The notes: generated from the letters alone by a model not told the origin. A stretch of 64,000 bases of DNA from Promethearchaeota archaeon (GCA_019058445.1 JAHPZA010000006.1:372001-436000); one strand, 5' to 3'. Numbered from the stretch's first letter, positions 32,883 to 42,611 are shown. Made by a program: numbers and translations.

Positions 32883-33659
32883 GTGAAACAAAAAGAAGAA
32901 GAGAAAATTTTAGAGGAAGACAAAGAAGCAGACGAAATTATTGCGTTAATGAAAGATAATATTGTAATTCAAGCAAATAACTTAGTAAAAGATTATCATA
33001 TCGGAGAGTATATTGTAAGAGCGGTTGATGGTGTTTCTCTCACAATTAGAGACGGAGAGTTTATCGTTATAAGAGGCCCCTCAGGTGCGGGAAAGACCAC
33101 ACTTCTTAATTTAATTGGTGGGCTAGATTCACCTGAGAAAGATAAAGGGACAATTTATGAGCATGGAGTTAAAATAAGTGATATGGAAGAAGAATCATTA
33201 GCTACGTTTAGACTTATTAATTCCGGATTTATTTTTCAAAATTATAATCTCATTAGTACTCTGACCGCTGAAGAAAATGTGATGTTTCCTATGAATCTTG
33301 CTGGAGTAACCTTTAAACAAGCACGAGACCTTGCCGTAAAGTTATTAAAAAGATTAGGATTGGGGCAACGTAGAGAACATTTACCTTTTCAACTTTCAGC
33401 AGGAGAGCAGCAGCGGGTGGCTATCGCTCGAGCAATGGCAAATGATCCTCCAGTGTTATTGGCTGATGAACCCACTGCGAATTTGGACAAAAAGTCTGCT
33501 GAAATTATAAGAGATCTTTTTAAAGACTTAAAAGCGTTAGGTAAAACAATAATTATAGCAACTCACGATGATTATTTAATCGAACTTGCCGATAAAATAA
33601 TCGATTTTGAAGAGGGTAAAATTATAAATGAGGAAATAATCTCAAATAAAAAACAATGA
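32883..33659 (+). CDS. ABC exporter ATPase, LolD/MacB type
   Basis: 258 residues, GTG start. The first ~35 residues are a charged extension; an internal Met (MKDNIVIQANN) would remove most of it. Complete ABC motifs are present: Walker A GPSGAGKTT, Q-loop FIFQNYNLI, signature LSAGEQQRVAIARAM, Walker B VLLADEPTANLDKK and switch His (ATHDDYL). The motif FQLSAGEQQR and overall sequence match the MacB/LolD/FtsE group that energises FtsX-like permeases, moving lipoproteins, peptides or signals mechanically. The permease gene follows 23 bases downstream on the same strand, so the two form one transporter. Confidence 0.93.
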   Translation: MKQKEEEKILEEDKEADEIIALMKDNIVIQANNLVKDYHIGEYIVRAVDGVSLTIRDGEFIVIRGPSGAGKTTLLNLIGGLDSPEKDKGTIYEHGVKISDMEEESLATFRLINSGFIFQNYNLISTLTAEENVMFPMNLAGVTFKQARDLAVKLLKRLGLGQRREHLPFQLSAGEQQRVAIARAMANDPPVLLADEPTANLDKKSAEIIRDLFKDLKALGKTIIIATHDDYLIELADKIIDFEEGKIINEEIISNKKQ

Positions 33660-33682
33660 ATAAAATATTGATATAATTAAAC

Positions 33683-35623
33683 ATGTCTTTAGATTTTGCC
33701 TTAAAGGATTTTTATCGAAAAAGAAAATCGAATTTTCCTTATGTGCTAACTATTACATTAGTCATAGCACTTGCCGAATTCTTAATTTACTTTTCAATTT
33801 CGCTAGGTGTGAATTTAATTGTTCAAAACAATGTATTCTATCAAGAGGACATTGATAACGAATATTATTTTTCAGGAGCTATAAATCTTATATATACCCG
33901 ATTTAATACCCTTATTCTTACATTAGTACTCGTGCTTGCGTTTATGATAGTGGTAGTGATAACTACTACGTTAGTGATTCATAAGAAAAGAGATATCGCG
34001 ATAATGAAAGCATTAGGTACATTGCCTGATAAACTATATGGATTTTATCTCTTAGAAGCATATCTTATTTTTTTATTTGGGTTTCTTTTAGGCTTTTTTC
34101 TGGGCTTAGCTTCCTTCGGCGTATGTGCATTAATTATGAATTTTTTAGGATTTAAACTCATATATCGAATTGATTATGTCTATACTCCCTTATTATTTTT
34201 TTCCTGTTTTATAGGAATTTTTGTGATACCTGGGTATTCTTTGCGAAAAATAGGAAATCAAAAAATAGTAAAATCATTCTCAAAGGACGTTCCTTATGAT
34301 CTCGTCGCTTCTAAAAAAATGTCCATCATAGCGAGATGGCTTTCCTCTTTTGGATTTAATATAAAAATAGCAATAATAAATACAAGTAGGAGAAAAAGTG
34401 AATTTATAAGATTTTTCCTTATCTTTTCTATAATATTCTTAATAATTTTTACGTTAGGCTTAGGTGTTTTTGTGCTAAATACATCTTCACAGGAATGGAT
34501 TAGAAAGTCTCAGGGTGAAGATATCGTAGTAATTGGGCATGAAGATGTGGTAGATGAGTATGCGAATATGTATGAAATGTTTTCTGATCCAACGATTTCT
34601 GTGGATGAGGACGATATAGATTTTACGGACTCTAAATACATGTTTAATAAGACAGAGATACTTGAAATTAAAGAAATGGATAAGGTTCATAAATATGAGT
34701 ATAGATTAATTAAGTTTTGTGATATTGAGGAATTAATTGGATATTATTACTATACGGGAGAGGAAGGAGGTGGAGGATATAGAACAGTTGGTCAAGACAG
34801 AAAAGGTAATTATCCGATTATTGGTGTTGATCCAGACGAGATTATACAAGATTTTGAAATTGAGGGAAGGTGGTTTGATGAAGACGATGCTAATGATAAT
34901 ATGACCATAGGCGATGGGCTAGCCTATGATTTTTTTGACTACCCACTTGATCAAAGCATGAAAATTAAAGATATAGGTCATAGGTTTCATATATCTGGAG
35001 TCATTATTGATAGTTTTTATAGTGGATATGCTGGATATATCGACTTACAAGAGTTTCAAGAGGGAATGAACTTTACTACTAATGAAGTTAATATAATTCT
35101 ACTAGAACTTGACAGTAATGCCTATGATGATATAAAAGAGGACTTAAAAGATCTAATCAAAGCTAAGTTAGGATCTGAATTTACCTGTAAAAATTTAGAT
35201 GAAATATTTGAACAAAATATTAATTATCTGTCGAGCTTAACGCTATATCCGATAATGTTAATAATGATAATGGCCATTATTTCAATTCTCTCTTTATACA
35301 ATTATCAAAAAGCAGGTTTAGTTGAAAAAGCAAAAGATTTCTTAATCATGAGAGCATTAGGGTCCAAAAAAAAAGCGTTAAAAAGAATTTTGTTTTTAGA
35401 ATCATTATTTGTCATAATCCCCTCTCTTTTATTGAGTTTAGCATTGGGGATGATTATTAACTCTGTTATTTTATTCGATCGTGCCTATCTGCCTCCTTTA
35501 TATTTTCCTTTTATCGGTATTGCAATATTATTTGGAGTAATGATACTGTTCAACTTGTTAAGTTTAATTCCAATTATGAAAAAAATCAATAAATTTTCGA
35601 TTAAAGACTTTGATATATATTAA
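33683..35623 (+). CDS. FtsX-like ABC permease
   Basis: 646 residues with two FtsX modules. Helices at about 18-43, 75-103, 120-150 and 160-180 form the first (including VITTTLVIHKKRDIAIMKALG, the coupling segment). After a helix at 240-267 a large hydrophilic extracytoplasmic domain runs to about 515. The second helical set (about 520-640) contains DFLIMRALGSKKKALKRIL, the repeat of the coupling motif. The M-[KR]-A-L-G motif in both halves is diagnostic of FtsX/MacB permeases. Substrate unknown; the acidic extracytoplasmic domain is the likely sensor or cargo site. It partners the ATPase 23 bases upstream. Confidence 0.9.
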   Translation: MSLDFALKDFYRKRKSNFPYVLTITLVIALAEFLIYFSISLGVNLIVQNNVFYQEDIDNEYYFSGAINLIYTRFNTLILTLVLVLAFMIVVVITTTLVIHKKRDIAIMKALGTLPDKLYGFYLLEAYLIFLFGFLLGFFLGLASFGVCALIMNFLGFKLIYRIDYVYTPLLFFSCFIGIFVIPGYSLRKIGNQKIVKSFSKDVPYDLVASKKMSIIARWLSSFGFNIKIAIINTSRRKSEFIRFFLIFSIIFLIIFTLGLGVFVLNTSSQEWIRKSQGEDIVVIGHEDVVDEYANMYEMFSDPTISVDEDDIDFTDSKYMFNKTEILEIKEMDKVHKYEYRLIKFCDIEELIGYYYYTGEEGGGGYRTVGQDRKGNYPIIGVDPDEIIQDFEIEGRWFDEDDANDNMTIGDGLAYDFFDYPLDQSMKIKDIGHRFHISGVIIDSFYSGYAGYIDLQEFQEGMNFTTNEVNIILLELDSNAYDDIKEDLKDLIKAKLGSEFTCKNLDEIFEQNINYLSSLTLYPIMLIMIMAIISILSLYNYQKAGLVEKAKDFLIMRALGSKKKALKRILFLESLFVIIPSLLLSLALGMIINSVILFDRAYLPPLYFPFIGIAILFGVMILFNLLSLIPIMKKINKFSIKDFDIY

Positions 35624-35750
35624 ATAGGTTAGCACTATTATTACTTAAAGCAATGAAAAAAAGTAATGAAATACTTTTCAACCTTAAGGCTTAGTTCTGA
35701 AATTATAAGTATTTCAAATAAAACTCTTGACAAAAAATAAGGATAAAAAA

Positions 35751-36548
35751 TTGACTGAAGAGGATTTAAAAGCTAAAATTTTGGAATTAGAAAATGAAAT
35801 TAAAGAAAAAGATCGCGAAATTTATGACTCCTATGATAGAATTGATCAGCTAGAAGAGACTATTATGAAATTAGAATTATGTCTCGATGAAGAAGGGGAA
35901 AAAAATTCAAAGGAAAAGAAAAAAAGTATTAGAGAAACAAAATTAGAAATTGAACTTGATGAAAAGGAAAAAGAAATAAGAGATTTAAAAAATCGGATGG
36001 GAGGTTTACGAAAGGAAAAAACCCAAATTCAACGCGAGCTTGAAAAATATACGAAGGTTGATACTGGAACAGTAATAAGAATTGAAGAGAAAAAGGAGCC
36101 TTTTGAGACTTTAGTGAAAGAGCTACAAGACAAAATTAATAAACAGAATAGATTAATAAATGATTTAAAAAATCAAGTAATTTCAAGCAAAGAGTTCCAA
36201 GAAAAAATGAAACTCAAAGAAGAGAGGATTCTATCCTTAGAAAATGAAAATAAAGAGTTAAATGCATATGTGTTATCTATTAAAAACACCCAAGAAGAAA
36301 CTGAGGATAATTTACTGTATTTAATGAAAACAAAAGAAGCAGATATTGAAAAATCTGAGAATAAAATTGAAGAACAGAAGAATCAATTGAAAAATATAAA
36401 AGAAGTTTTTGGCTTTCAAAATAAAATAATTAGTGAATTAAAAAACCAAATTCAATCTCAGAAGTCTCTCTGGTCTGATTCCCAGCTTAAATCTAAACTT
36501 AAAAGGCTTGAAGAATTAAATGAAAAAATGAGTAAATATATCGTTTAA
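35751..36548 (+). CDS. Coiled-coil protein (paralogue 1)
   Basis: 265 residues from the TTG at 35751. This start matches the beginning of the paralogue at 36829 (TEEDLKAKILELE against TEENLTAKIKELE) and has AAGGA eight bases upstream; a TTG at 35727 would add eight residues. The whole protein is a charged coiled coil rich in Glu and Lys. Shared with the paralogues at 36829 and 55190 are a [KR]-x-R-M-G-x-[LI]-R-x-E turn (KNRMGGLRKEKTQIQREL here) and, with paralogue 2 only, the block RIEEKKEPFETLVKELQDKI. The invariant M-G-turn suggests a specific binding site. It is probably cytosolic and structural or scaffolding. It follows the ABC permease by 127 bases. Confidence 0.65.
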   Translation: MTEEDLKAKILELENEIKEKDREIYDSYDRIDQLEETIMKLELCLDEEGEKNSKEKKKSIRETKLEIELDEKEKEIRDLKNRMGGLRKEKTQIQRELEKYTKVDTGTVIRIEEKKEPFETLVKELQDKINKQNRLINDLKNQVISSKEFQEKMKLKEERILSLENENKELNAYVLSIKNTQEETEDNLLYLMKTKEADIEKSENKIEEQKNQLKNIKEVFGFQNKIISELKNQIQSQKSLWSDSQLKSKLKRLEELNEKMSKYIV

Positions 36549-36665
36549 AACTATTTATTAATGATACCGACTTCCGGAATAATTGAAGAATTGAGTTTAT
36601 TTTTTTAAAAAAAATATAAATTTTAGTTTAATATGATCAAAACTTTGCAAATCTCATAAAATTAG

Positions 36666-36687
36666 TAAATCATTCCAGAATGATTTA
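36666..36687. promoter_or_regulatory. Palindrome between the two coiled-coil genes
   Basis: TAAATCATTC (36666-36675) and GAATGATTTA (36678-36687) are perfect 10-base arms around CA. It lies 142 bases upstream of the second coiled-coil gene within a 280-base spacer that otherwise has no structure, and may be an operator. Confidence 0.4.
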
Positions 36688-36828
36688 TTAAAACTAAAAA
36701 TCAATATTAATTAAAAAGAAACCAAATTAAAAATCATTTCACTCTATTAAATAAAAACTTAAAATTTAAAAAAATGTGTTAATGTAAGTTATTAAAATAC
36801 CTCTTGCACGAAAAATTTCCAATTCAAA

Positions 36829-37767
36829 ATGACTGAAGAGAATTTAACGGCTAAAATTAAGGAATTAGAAAGACAATTAGAAACCAAAGAGCAAGAGATA
36901 CTGAATTATCTAGATAAAATCGAAGAGCTTGAAGAGACCGTTCTTAAATTAGAAACTCTTATATCGGATGAAAACGCAAAATCTTCCAAAAAAAAATGGA
37001 AAAAAGCAAAGGATTCAATTCTTGAAACTGAACTTGAAGAAAAAGAAAAAACTATACGAAACTTAAAAGATAGAATGGGGTTCTTAAGAAAAGAAAAAAT
37101 TCAGATCCAACGCAAACTTGAAAGATTTATTAAAGAAGAGAACAATACAACGTTAATTCGAATTGAAGAAAAGAAGGAGCCTTTTGAGACTTTAGTAAAG
37201 GAATTGCAAGATAAAATTAACAAACAACAGATTATAATTGCTGAATTACAGGAGAAAATTAAGATTGAAGAAATTGAGCGAATGAAAGAGACTATTAACA
37301 AATTAAACGCAGAAATAAGGAATAAAAATATCAAAATAAAAGAATTAAGTAATAAAAATTTAGGTTTAGGAATAAATCAAAAACTTATCAATGGTAAATT
37401 AGAACAAGGAGCTCCAAAAAGCTCAGTTAATTCACTAACAGAGGAATTGCAGCGAAAATTAAATAAAGCAAAAAAAGAAATTAAAGATCTTCAAAAACAA
37501 TTAGAAGATTATAAAATATGGAAAGCAGCTCCCGCTGAAAACTCTCAAGATGAAATAATCCGAGAGTTAAGAAATAAATTAGAACGAATTTCAGCTCAAG
37601 ACCATGCAATAAGTGAATTAGATAAGATTTCAAATCAAATTACACACACCTCATCTGAAGATCCTCATCTCGCGTTAATGATTAAAGAATTGAAAAACTT
37701 AATTGAAGATCTGAAAACTCAAAATATTCAACAGAGATTAGAAACCTCTAAATTGAGAAAAAAATAA
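36829..37767 (+). CDS. Coiled-coil protein (paralogue 2)
   Basis: 312 residues from an ATG. It is coiled coil over nearly its length, with regular heptads. The turn KDRMGFLRKEKIQIQRKLER (about 85) and the block RIEEKKEPFETLVKELQDKI (about 115) are shared with paralogue 1; the later parts differ, with a Ser/Asn-rich break near 205 and a C-terminal heptad stretch. It ends nine bases before rnz, so the two are cotranscribed, though no functional link is apparent. Tandem copies of one coiled-coil family beside an ABC exporter suggest scaffolds for membrane-linked assembly; that is inference. Confidence 0.65.
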   Translation: MTEENLTAKIKELERQLETKEQEILNYLDKIEELEETVLKLETLISDENAKSSKKKWKKAKDSILETELEEKEKTIRNLKDRMGFLRKEKIQIQRKLERFIKEENNTTLIRIEEKKEPFETLVKELQDKINKQQIIIAELQEKIKIEEIERMKETINKLNAEIRNKNIKIKELSNKNLGLGINQKLINGKLEQGAPKSSVNSLTEELQRKLNKAKKEIKDLQKQLEDYKIWKAAPAENSQDEIIRELRNKLERISAQDHAISELDKISNQITHTSSEDPHLALMIKELKNLIEDLKTQNIQQRLETSKLRKK

Positions 37768-37776
37768 ATTTAATCA

Positions 37777-38760
37777 ATGTTAGAACTCATAATCCTTGGG
37801 TCAAGTGCCGCAATACCCATAGAAAAAAGAAACTTATCCTCCGTAGCATTAAGATATAAGAATCATATTATCCTATTTGATTGTGGAGAAGATCTCCAGC
37901 GCAGATTTATACAAGCAGGTTTGAAATTCAATAAACCTTTAAAAATATTAATTTCTCATTTTCATGGAGACCATATAATAGGGCTTCCAGGGTTATTATT
38001 TCGTTTTTCTTTAACTGATCGGTCCGCTCCACTTACAATCCTAGGGCCTCCCAACCTCTTTCTGTATTTATACCTTCATAGAAAAATCTTGGGATTGAAA
38101 GCAAACTATCCTATTACTATTGTTGAAATAGATCACTTTAATAATATTCTAACTGAATATGAGGGTTTAGACTCTGAGGAACCTGTTAACAAAATTGAAT
38201 TAGTAGATAACACTATCCACGAAACCAATAGGTATTATCTAAAGTATAGCTTAGTGAATCACTCTGTACTTACCTATGCCTTTGCTTTTGTGGAAAAACC
38301 TCGATATGGTAAATTTAATCCAAAAATAGCACGAGATTTAGGTATCCCTGAAAGTAGACTCTGGAAAAAACTTCAAGCAGGTGAAAGTGTTGAATTTAAT
38401 GGTAAAAATATTGATCCAGTGAAAGAAGGAATAGTTGGCCCAGAAAGACCGGGAAGAAAAATCACTTATTCAGCAGATACAGCACCATGTAAGGAATTAA
38501 TAGAATTAGGTAAAAATTCTGATATTATAATTCATGAAGCAACATTCTCAGAGCGTTTAGCTGAAACTGCTGAAGAAAAAAAACATTCGACTTCAGTCGA
38601 TGCTGCCAATGATGCTCTTAAAATGAATGCGAAACAATTAGTGTTAACCCATATTTCCTCTAGATATCAAGAAGACGCCCTTAAATTGCTTGAAGAAGCT
38701 AAAGAAATCTTTTCCAACACCATCTTAGCTGAAGATTTAATGCGAATTACTTTAAAATGA
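37777..38760 (+). CDS. rnz: Ribonuclease Z
   Basis: 327 residues, the short tRNase Z form. It cuts the 3' trailer of pre-tRNAs. The metallo-beta-lactamase signature SHFHGDHIIGLPGLL supplies three His and the Asp; TYSADTAPCKEL (Asp), HEATF (His) and LTHISSRY (His) complete the dizinc site. The exosite segment typical of RNase Z lies between about 140 and 195. It starts nine bases behind the coiled-coil gene. Its presence is expected in an archaeon; there is no tRNA gene nearby. Confidence 0.96.
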   Translation: MLELIILGSSAAIPIEKRNLSSVALRYKNHIILFDCGEDLQRRFIQAGLKFNKPLKILISHFHGDHIIGLPGLLFRFSLTDRSAPLTILGPPNLFLYLYLHRKILGLKANYPITIVEIDHFNNILTEYEGLDSEEPVNKIELVDNTIHETNRYYLKYSLVNHSVLTYAFAFVEKPRYGKFNPKIARDLGIPESRLWKKLQAGESVEFNGKNIDPVKEGIVGPERPGRKITYSADTAPCKELIELGKNSDIIIHEATFSERLAETAEEKKHSTSVDAANDALKMNAKQLVLTHISSRYQEDALKLLEEAKEIFSNTILAEDLMRITLK

Positions 38761-38882
38761 AAATGTTCTCTTAAATTTAAGAAAAAGCAAAAGTTTAACT
38801 ATTTCTAAAACATAAAAATCTTTATATAGAAATTCAATTTAATTAGTCATTTAATGACAATCTAATTAAAAAGGTGAAATGA

Positions 38883-40181
38883 ATGTCAAGTAAAGAAAAA
38901 GCATGGTATGAAGATGAAAAACTCAAAAGTTTATACGTCAAAGCACAGAGTAACGCATTTCGGGGATATACTGCTCCTGTTATATGCCCCAAAACGACAT
39001 GGATCGGTACAAATAGCCTTACTGATTTTATTAATCACCTTGGAGCGTATTTAGCTGATGATGAGAAGAGAGTGTTGATTATAGTTGACCCAGCGCTGCG
39101 AAGAATGGCAGAAAAAGTGGCTGATAAAATGAGGTCTATGAAACAAATTGATAGCAAAATTTTCGATCAAGTCTTTCCTGAGGTCCCTAGATATTCTATC
39201 AAGGATGGAGTGAAAGTATGTGAAGAATATGAGCCTAAAACTATTATCGCCATTGGAGGGGGATCTACTATGGACACCGCTAAAATGATATTTTTATTAT
39301 ACGAACAACCAAATATTAATTTTAATACAATGATGGCTCCCAGTTTTTTAGGGTTAAGAAAAAAAGTCCATCTCTTTGTCGCTATCCCCACTACCAGCGG
39401 GACGGGTTCAGAGGCGACCTTTGTTTCGGTAGTAACTGATACGAATCGTGATCCACCTAAGAAAACCTCAGTAGTGCTTTATGAACTTTGCCCCGATTTT
39501 GTTGTACTTAATCCGGATTTTGTAAAAAATATGCCACCCTGGCTCACTATGGGAACAGGAATGGATGCCTTGGCTCACTCTATGGGCACGTATATGATCA
39601 TTATGAGCTCTTTTTATAATGATATGCATAATCAAAAAGCAATTGAATTAATTTTAAAATATTTACCTAGGGCAGTTAAGAGGGGAAATGATATGGAAGC
39701 CAGAGAAAAGATGCAAATCGCTGCGTGGCTAGCTACATCAAGTATAGCTGGTATTGAACACGGTTTTGGACAATCCTTTGGGGCAATTTTTCATGTTCAT
39801 CACGGAATCTGTGTTGCACTCTTTCTATGCGCTTCAATTGCATATCAATCTAAAGTCACTAATAGATTCTATGATCTCGCAAAACTCTTTAAAATTAAAA
39901 GATCGGGAAGACAGAAGGATGAAATTTTAAGGGAATTACTCGAAAAATTGCAGGATTTCATGAAAAGCATTGAATGCCCTCTCTGCATTGAAGAACTCAA
40001 AGATCCCGCGATTTCTTACGACGAGTATATGGCAAAAATGGAGCATTTAATTGAATATTGCTTTAATGATTATTGTACTCTCTCATCAACTCGTCCTTTA
40101 AATAAGAAAAGTATTAAAAAAATCTTTGAAATCGCATATAAAAATAAAATAGATGATTTAATGGAGTTGCATTATAAATGA
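38883..40181 (+). CDS. Iron-dependent alcohol dehydrogenase
   Basis: 432 residues. The NAD(P)-binding half carries AIGGGSTMDTAKMIFLL and TTSGTGSEATFVSVVTD. The metal site is MDALAHSMG (Asp, His) with HGFGQSFGAIFHVHHGICVA providing the two further His (H-x-x-H). This is the type III (Fe) alcohol dehydrogenase family, longer than the usual ~385 residues because of a C-terminal insertion with ECPLCIEEL. It reversibly oxidises an alcohol to an aldehyde. AAGGTG precedes the ATG. The aldehyde:ferredoxin oxidoreductase gene starts 18 bases downstream, and the two would form a path from alcohol to acid plus reduced ferredoxin, or the reverse. Confidence 0.92.
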   Translation: MSSKEKAWYEDEKLKSLYVKAQSNAFRGYTAPVICPKTTWIGTNSLTDFINHLGAYLADDEKRVLIIVDPALRRMAEKVADKMRSMKQIDSKIFDQVFPEVPRYSIKDGVKVCEEYEPKTIIAIGGGSTMDTAKMIFLLYEQPNINFNTMMAPSFLGLRKKVHLFVAIPTTSGTGSEATFVSVVTDTNRDPPKKTSVVLYELCPDFVVLNPDFVKNMPPWLTMGTGMDALAHSMGTYMIIMSSFYNDMHNQKAIELILKYLPRAVKRGNDMEAREKMQIAAWLATSSIAGIEHGFGQSFGAIFHVHHGICVALFLCASIAYQSKVTNRFYDLAKLFKIKRSGRQKDEILRELLEKLQDFMKSIECPLCIEELKDPAISYDEYMAKMEHLIEYCFNDYCTLSSTRPLNKKSIKKIFEIAYKNKIDDLMELHYK

Positions 40182-40199
40182 AAACAGAAGGGATATAAA

Positions 40200-42062
40200 A
40201 TGAGCGAAAAATTATTAGGTTATAATGGAAAATTAGCGTATATTGATTTAAATTCTAAGAAAATCGAAGTTAAAGATTTAAATCCTAAAATTGCCGAAGA
40301 TTATATAGGTGGTGCAGGCTTATCTGCAAAATTAACATATAATTTACTTACAGACTCGGATTATGAGGTCTTAAAGGATGATTCTTTATCCGCAAATAAT
40401 CCACTGATTTTTGCGACGGGACCGCTGACTGGAACTGCCACACCTTCAAGTAGCAGGTATTCTATAACTGCAATTTCGCCCTTAACTGGAATTTGGGGTG
40501 AGACAACATCTGGAGGCTTTTTCCCGTTAGCCTTAAGAAGAAGTGGATTCGATGCGATTATTATTACTGGGCAAGCTCAACAACCAGTATATCTCCACAT
40601 AAATAATGGAGAAGTTAACATCAAAGATGCAAATGAATTATGGGGTAAAAATACCAGAGATACAATAGAGTTAATTAGAAAAGAGTTAACAGATGATAAA
40701 ATTAGAGTGGCTTGCATTGGGAAAGGCGGAGAAAATTTAGTAAATTATGCATGTGTTATAAATGATGAGGGAAGAGCTGCTGGAAGATGTGGTTTGGGCA
40801 CAGTGATGGGAAAGAAAAGGCTAAAAGCCATTGCAGTGAAAGGTAATAAATCAATTGAGTATTCAGATAAAGAGGGATTAATGAAAGAAGGGAAAAACGC
40901 ATTAAAAATGCTAGACGCTTCCTTTGCCGTAAGTTTTTGGAATCACTATGGGACATTATGCTATACTGATATGGGAATGATATTGGGAGATGTACCAGTG
41001 AATTATTATACTAAGACGGAATTTGCTGCTGAAACCTTAACGGGAAGAACTTTAAAAGAACGTTATCCCGTCATGAATTACGCATGTGCCGGATGCACAA
41101 TAGGATGCGGGAGAACAACGATGGCAGATATTGACGGATCTGAAGTTGAAATAGATGGTCCCGAGTATGAGACTACAGCAGCTTTCGGTCCAATGTGTGG
41201 GATTCTTGATTTTGAGCCAATTCTCAAAGCAAATCACATATGCAATCTCGAAGGAATAGATACCATCTCTAGTGGAGTATCCATTTCATTTCTAATTTAT
41301 TTATGTGAGAAAAAAATCAATGTGGATAAAATATCTACTTATCTAAAAGATATTCCAGTAGAAGAGATTAAGTGGGGCAACGATAAATTACTCCTTAAAT
41401 TGATTAACCAGATTATTAATAGGGAAGGGATTGGAAATTTATTAGCTGAAGGCGTCAGAAAAATGGCAAAGGAATTTGAAGTTGACCCCGAGTTAGCGGC
41501 TCATGTGAAAGGGCTAGAAGTTCCTATGCATGATCCAAGAGCTTATGTTGGACAAGCACTCTCATATATGACATGCTGCGTAGGTGCAAACCATAATAAG
41601 GGTGATTTCTTCAATATCGATGGGGATGCTGCCTCATACGCAAAAGTTCGAAAAGGTGATAGATTTAGTGTTGACGGTAGAGAGGCTGCTGTACTTATGT
41701 ACCAAGATATCACTAATATTTATGATTCTGCAACAGTGTGCCAATTTCCCCATATTAAAATACCCATTTTGGGCAGGTTATTTAAAGCTGCTACGGGATT
41801 TAATAGCTTAGGAAATAAGAAAACTTTATTAATAGCTGGAGAACGAGCCAATAATCTGAAACGGGTAATTTCATGTAAACTAGGGTGTACCAGACAAGAT
41901 GATCACTTACCAAAAATTGTAACCGAGCCAATAGAAAGTGGTGGAGCAGCCGGAATCAAAATTGATTTAGAAAAAAATTTAAAAACTTATTACAATCTGC
42001 GTGGTTGGGATTGGGAAACTGGTGCTCCCTCAAATGAAAAATTAGAACAATTAGGGATTTAA
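40200..42062 (+). CDS. aor: Aldehyde:ferredoxin oxidoreductase (tungsten pterin enzyme)
   Basis: 620 residues, normal for the family. It oxidises aldehydes to acids and reduces ferredoxin at a tungstopterin centre. Key pieces are an N-terminal YNGKLAYIDLNSKKIEVKDL, GGAGLSAKL, ATGPLTGTATPSSSRYSI and CIGKGGENLVNYACVINDEG (pterin-binding half), YACAGCTIGCGRTT with C-x2-C-x3-C of the 4Fe-4S cluster, and the fourth Cys in GCTRQDDHLP. The protein is cytosolic. It starts 18 bases behind the alcohol dehydrogenase, with AGAAGGGAT as ribosome site, and is followed (convergent) by a MoaD-like gene that may serve pterin biosynthesis. Confidence 0.95.
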   Translation: MSEKLLGYNGKLAYIDLNSKKIEVKDLNPKIAEDYIGGAGLSAKLTYNLLTDSDYEVLKDDSLSANNPLIFATGPLTGTATPSSSRYSITAISPLTGIWGETTSGGFFPLALRRSGFDAIIITGQAQQPVYLHINNGEVNIKDANELWGKNTRDTIELIRKELTDDKIRVACIGKGGENLVNYACVINDEGRAAGRCGLGTVMGKKRLKAIAVKGNKSIEYSDKEGLMKEGKNALKMLDASFAVSFWNHYGTLCYTDMGMILGDVPVNYYTKTEFAAETLTGRTLKERYPVMNYACAGCTIGCGRTTMADIDGSEVEIDGPEYETTAAFGPMCGILDFEPILKANHICNLEGIDTISSGVSISFLIYLCEKKINVDKISTYLKDIPVEEIKWGNDKLLLKLINQIINREGIGNLLAEGVRKMAKEFEVDPELAAHVKGLEVPMHDPRAYVGQALSYMTCCVGANHNKGDFFNIDGDAASYAKVRKGDRFSVDGREAAVLMYQDITNIYDSATVCQFPHIKIPILGRLFKAATGFNSLGNKKTLLIAGERANNLKRVISCKLGCTRQDDHLPKIVTEPIESGGAAGIKIDLEKNLKTYYNLRGWDWETGAPSNEKLEQLGI

Positions 42063-42257
42063 TTTGGCCGAAATTCCAATCTCTAACTTCTTTTATTTTA
42101 TTTTTTAATCATAATTTGCTAATAAACTTCTATAATATTTATAGGGAAAATTACTTCCTTCTAAATGATCTTAGAATAAGTAGTGAAGAAGCCCAAATTC
42201 TACTATATATTTAAACTATAAAAATTAAAAAAAGAGAATAAAAAAATTTTTAAGTTT

Positions 42258-42467
42258 TTATATGCCCCCGGCAATATGTGGAAGGATAACAATAGAATCC
42301 TCGGGGGAAATCTTCGTTGATTCATCGGCCTTCTTCCCATTCACAAGAATTCCAAAATATTTTTGTTCCAGATTCAATTCCACTAGAAGATCTTTAACAG
42401 TCATGGTCCTCTCAGGGGTGAAGGTCTCATAAATCCCAGTTTCTAACAATTCAGCAACTTGTTTCAT
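42258..42467 (-). CDS. MoaD/ThiS-like beta-grasp sulfur carrier
   Basis: 69 residues, about 10 shorter than MoaD. It shows TVKDLLVELNL, ILVNGKKADESTKISPEDS and IVILPHIAGGI. The L-V-N-G, E-D-x-[IV] and I-L-P-x-[IV]-A-G-G order is that of MoaD. The terminal Gly-Gly is followed by one Ile, so the glycine carboxylate is not free; removal of one residue would be needed before adenylation. The first strand looks short and the start is uncertain. It is convergent with aor, whose cofactor needs MoaD-type sulfur transfer, or it could be a SAMP-like tag. Confidence 0.75.
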   Translation of the reverse strand: MKQVAELLETGIYETFTPERTMTVKDLLVELNLEQKYFGILVNGKKADESTKISPEDSIVILPHIAGGI

Positions 42468-42550
42468 TTTTTAACCTCAATTAATTTATATTTAATAATT
42501 ATAAAACTGTTTTTATATTTATATTTATTGTCCTTATTTCTTTTAAGCAT

Positions 42551-42574
42551 TTACACTTATTTCAATAAGTGTAA
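42551..42574. promoter_or_regulatory. Perfect palindrome between the MoaD-like and TPR-like genes
   Basis: TTACACTTAT (42551-42560) and ATAAGTGTAA (42565-42574) are exact inverses around TTCA. It lies 84 bases upstream of the MoaD-like start (minus strand) and about 180 before the TPR-like gene. It may be an operator for either. Confidence 0.5.
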
Positions 42575-42611
42575 CGTATAAATAAATTAATAACTAGTAT
42601 GAAAAGTTATG

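Noticed and set aside
42258-42467. MoaD-like gene as part of the ubiquitin-fold/RING system
   Set aside because: It follows the MoaD pattern, not the ubiquitin pattern of 2201-2554, is 40 kb away and lies beside aor, so pterin sulfur transfer is the simpler reading.
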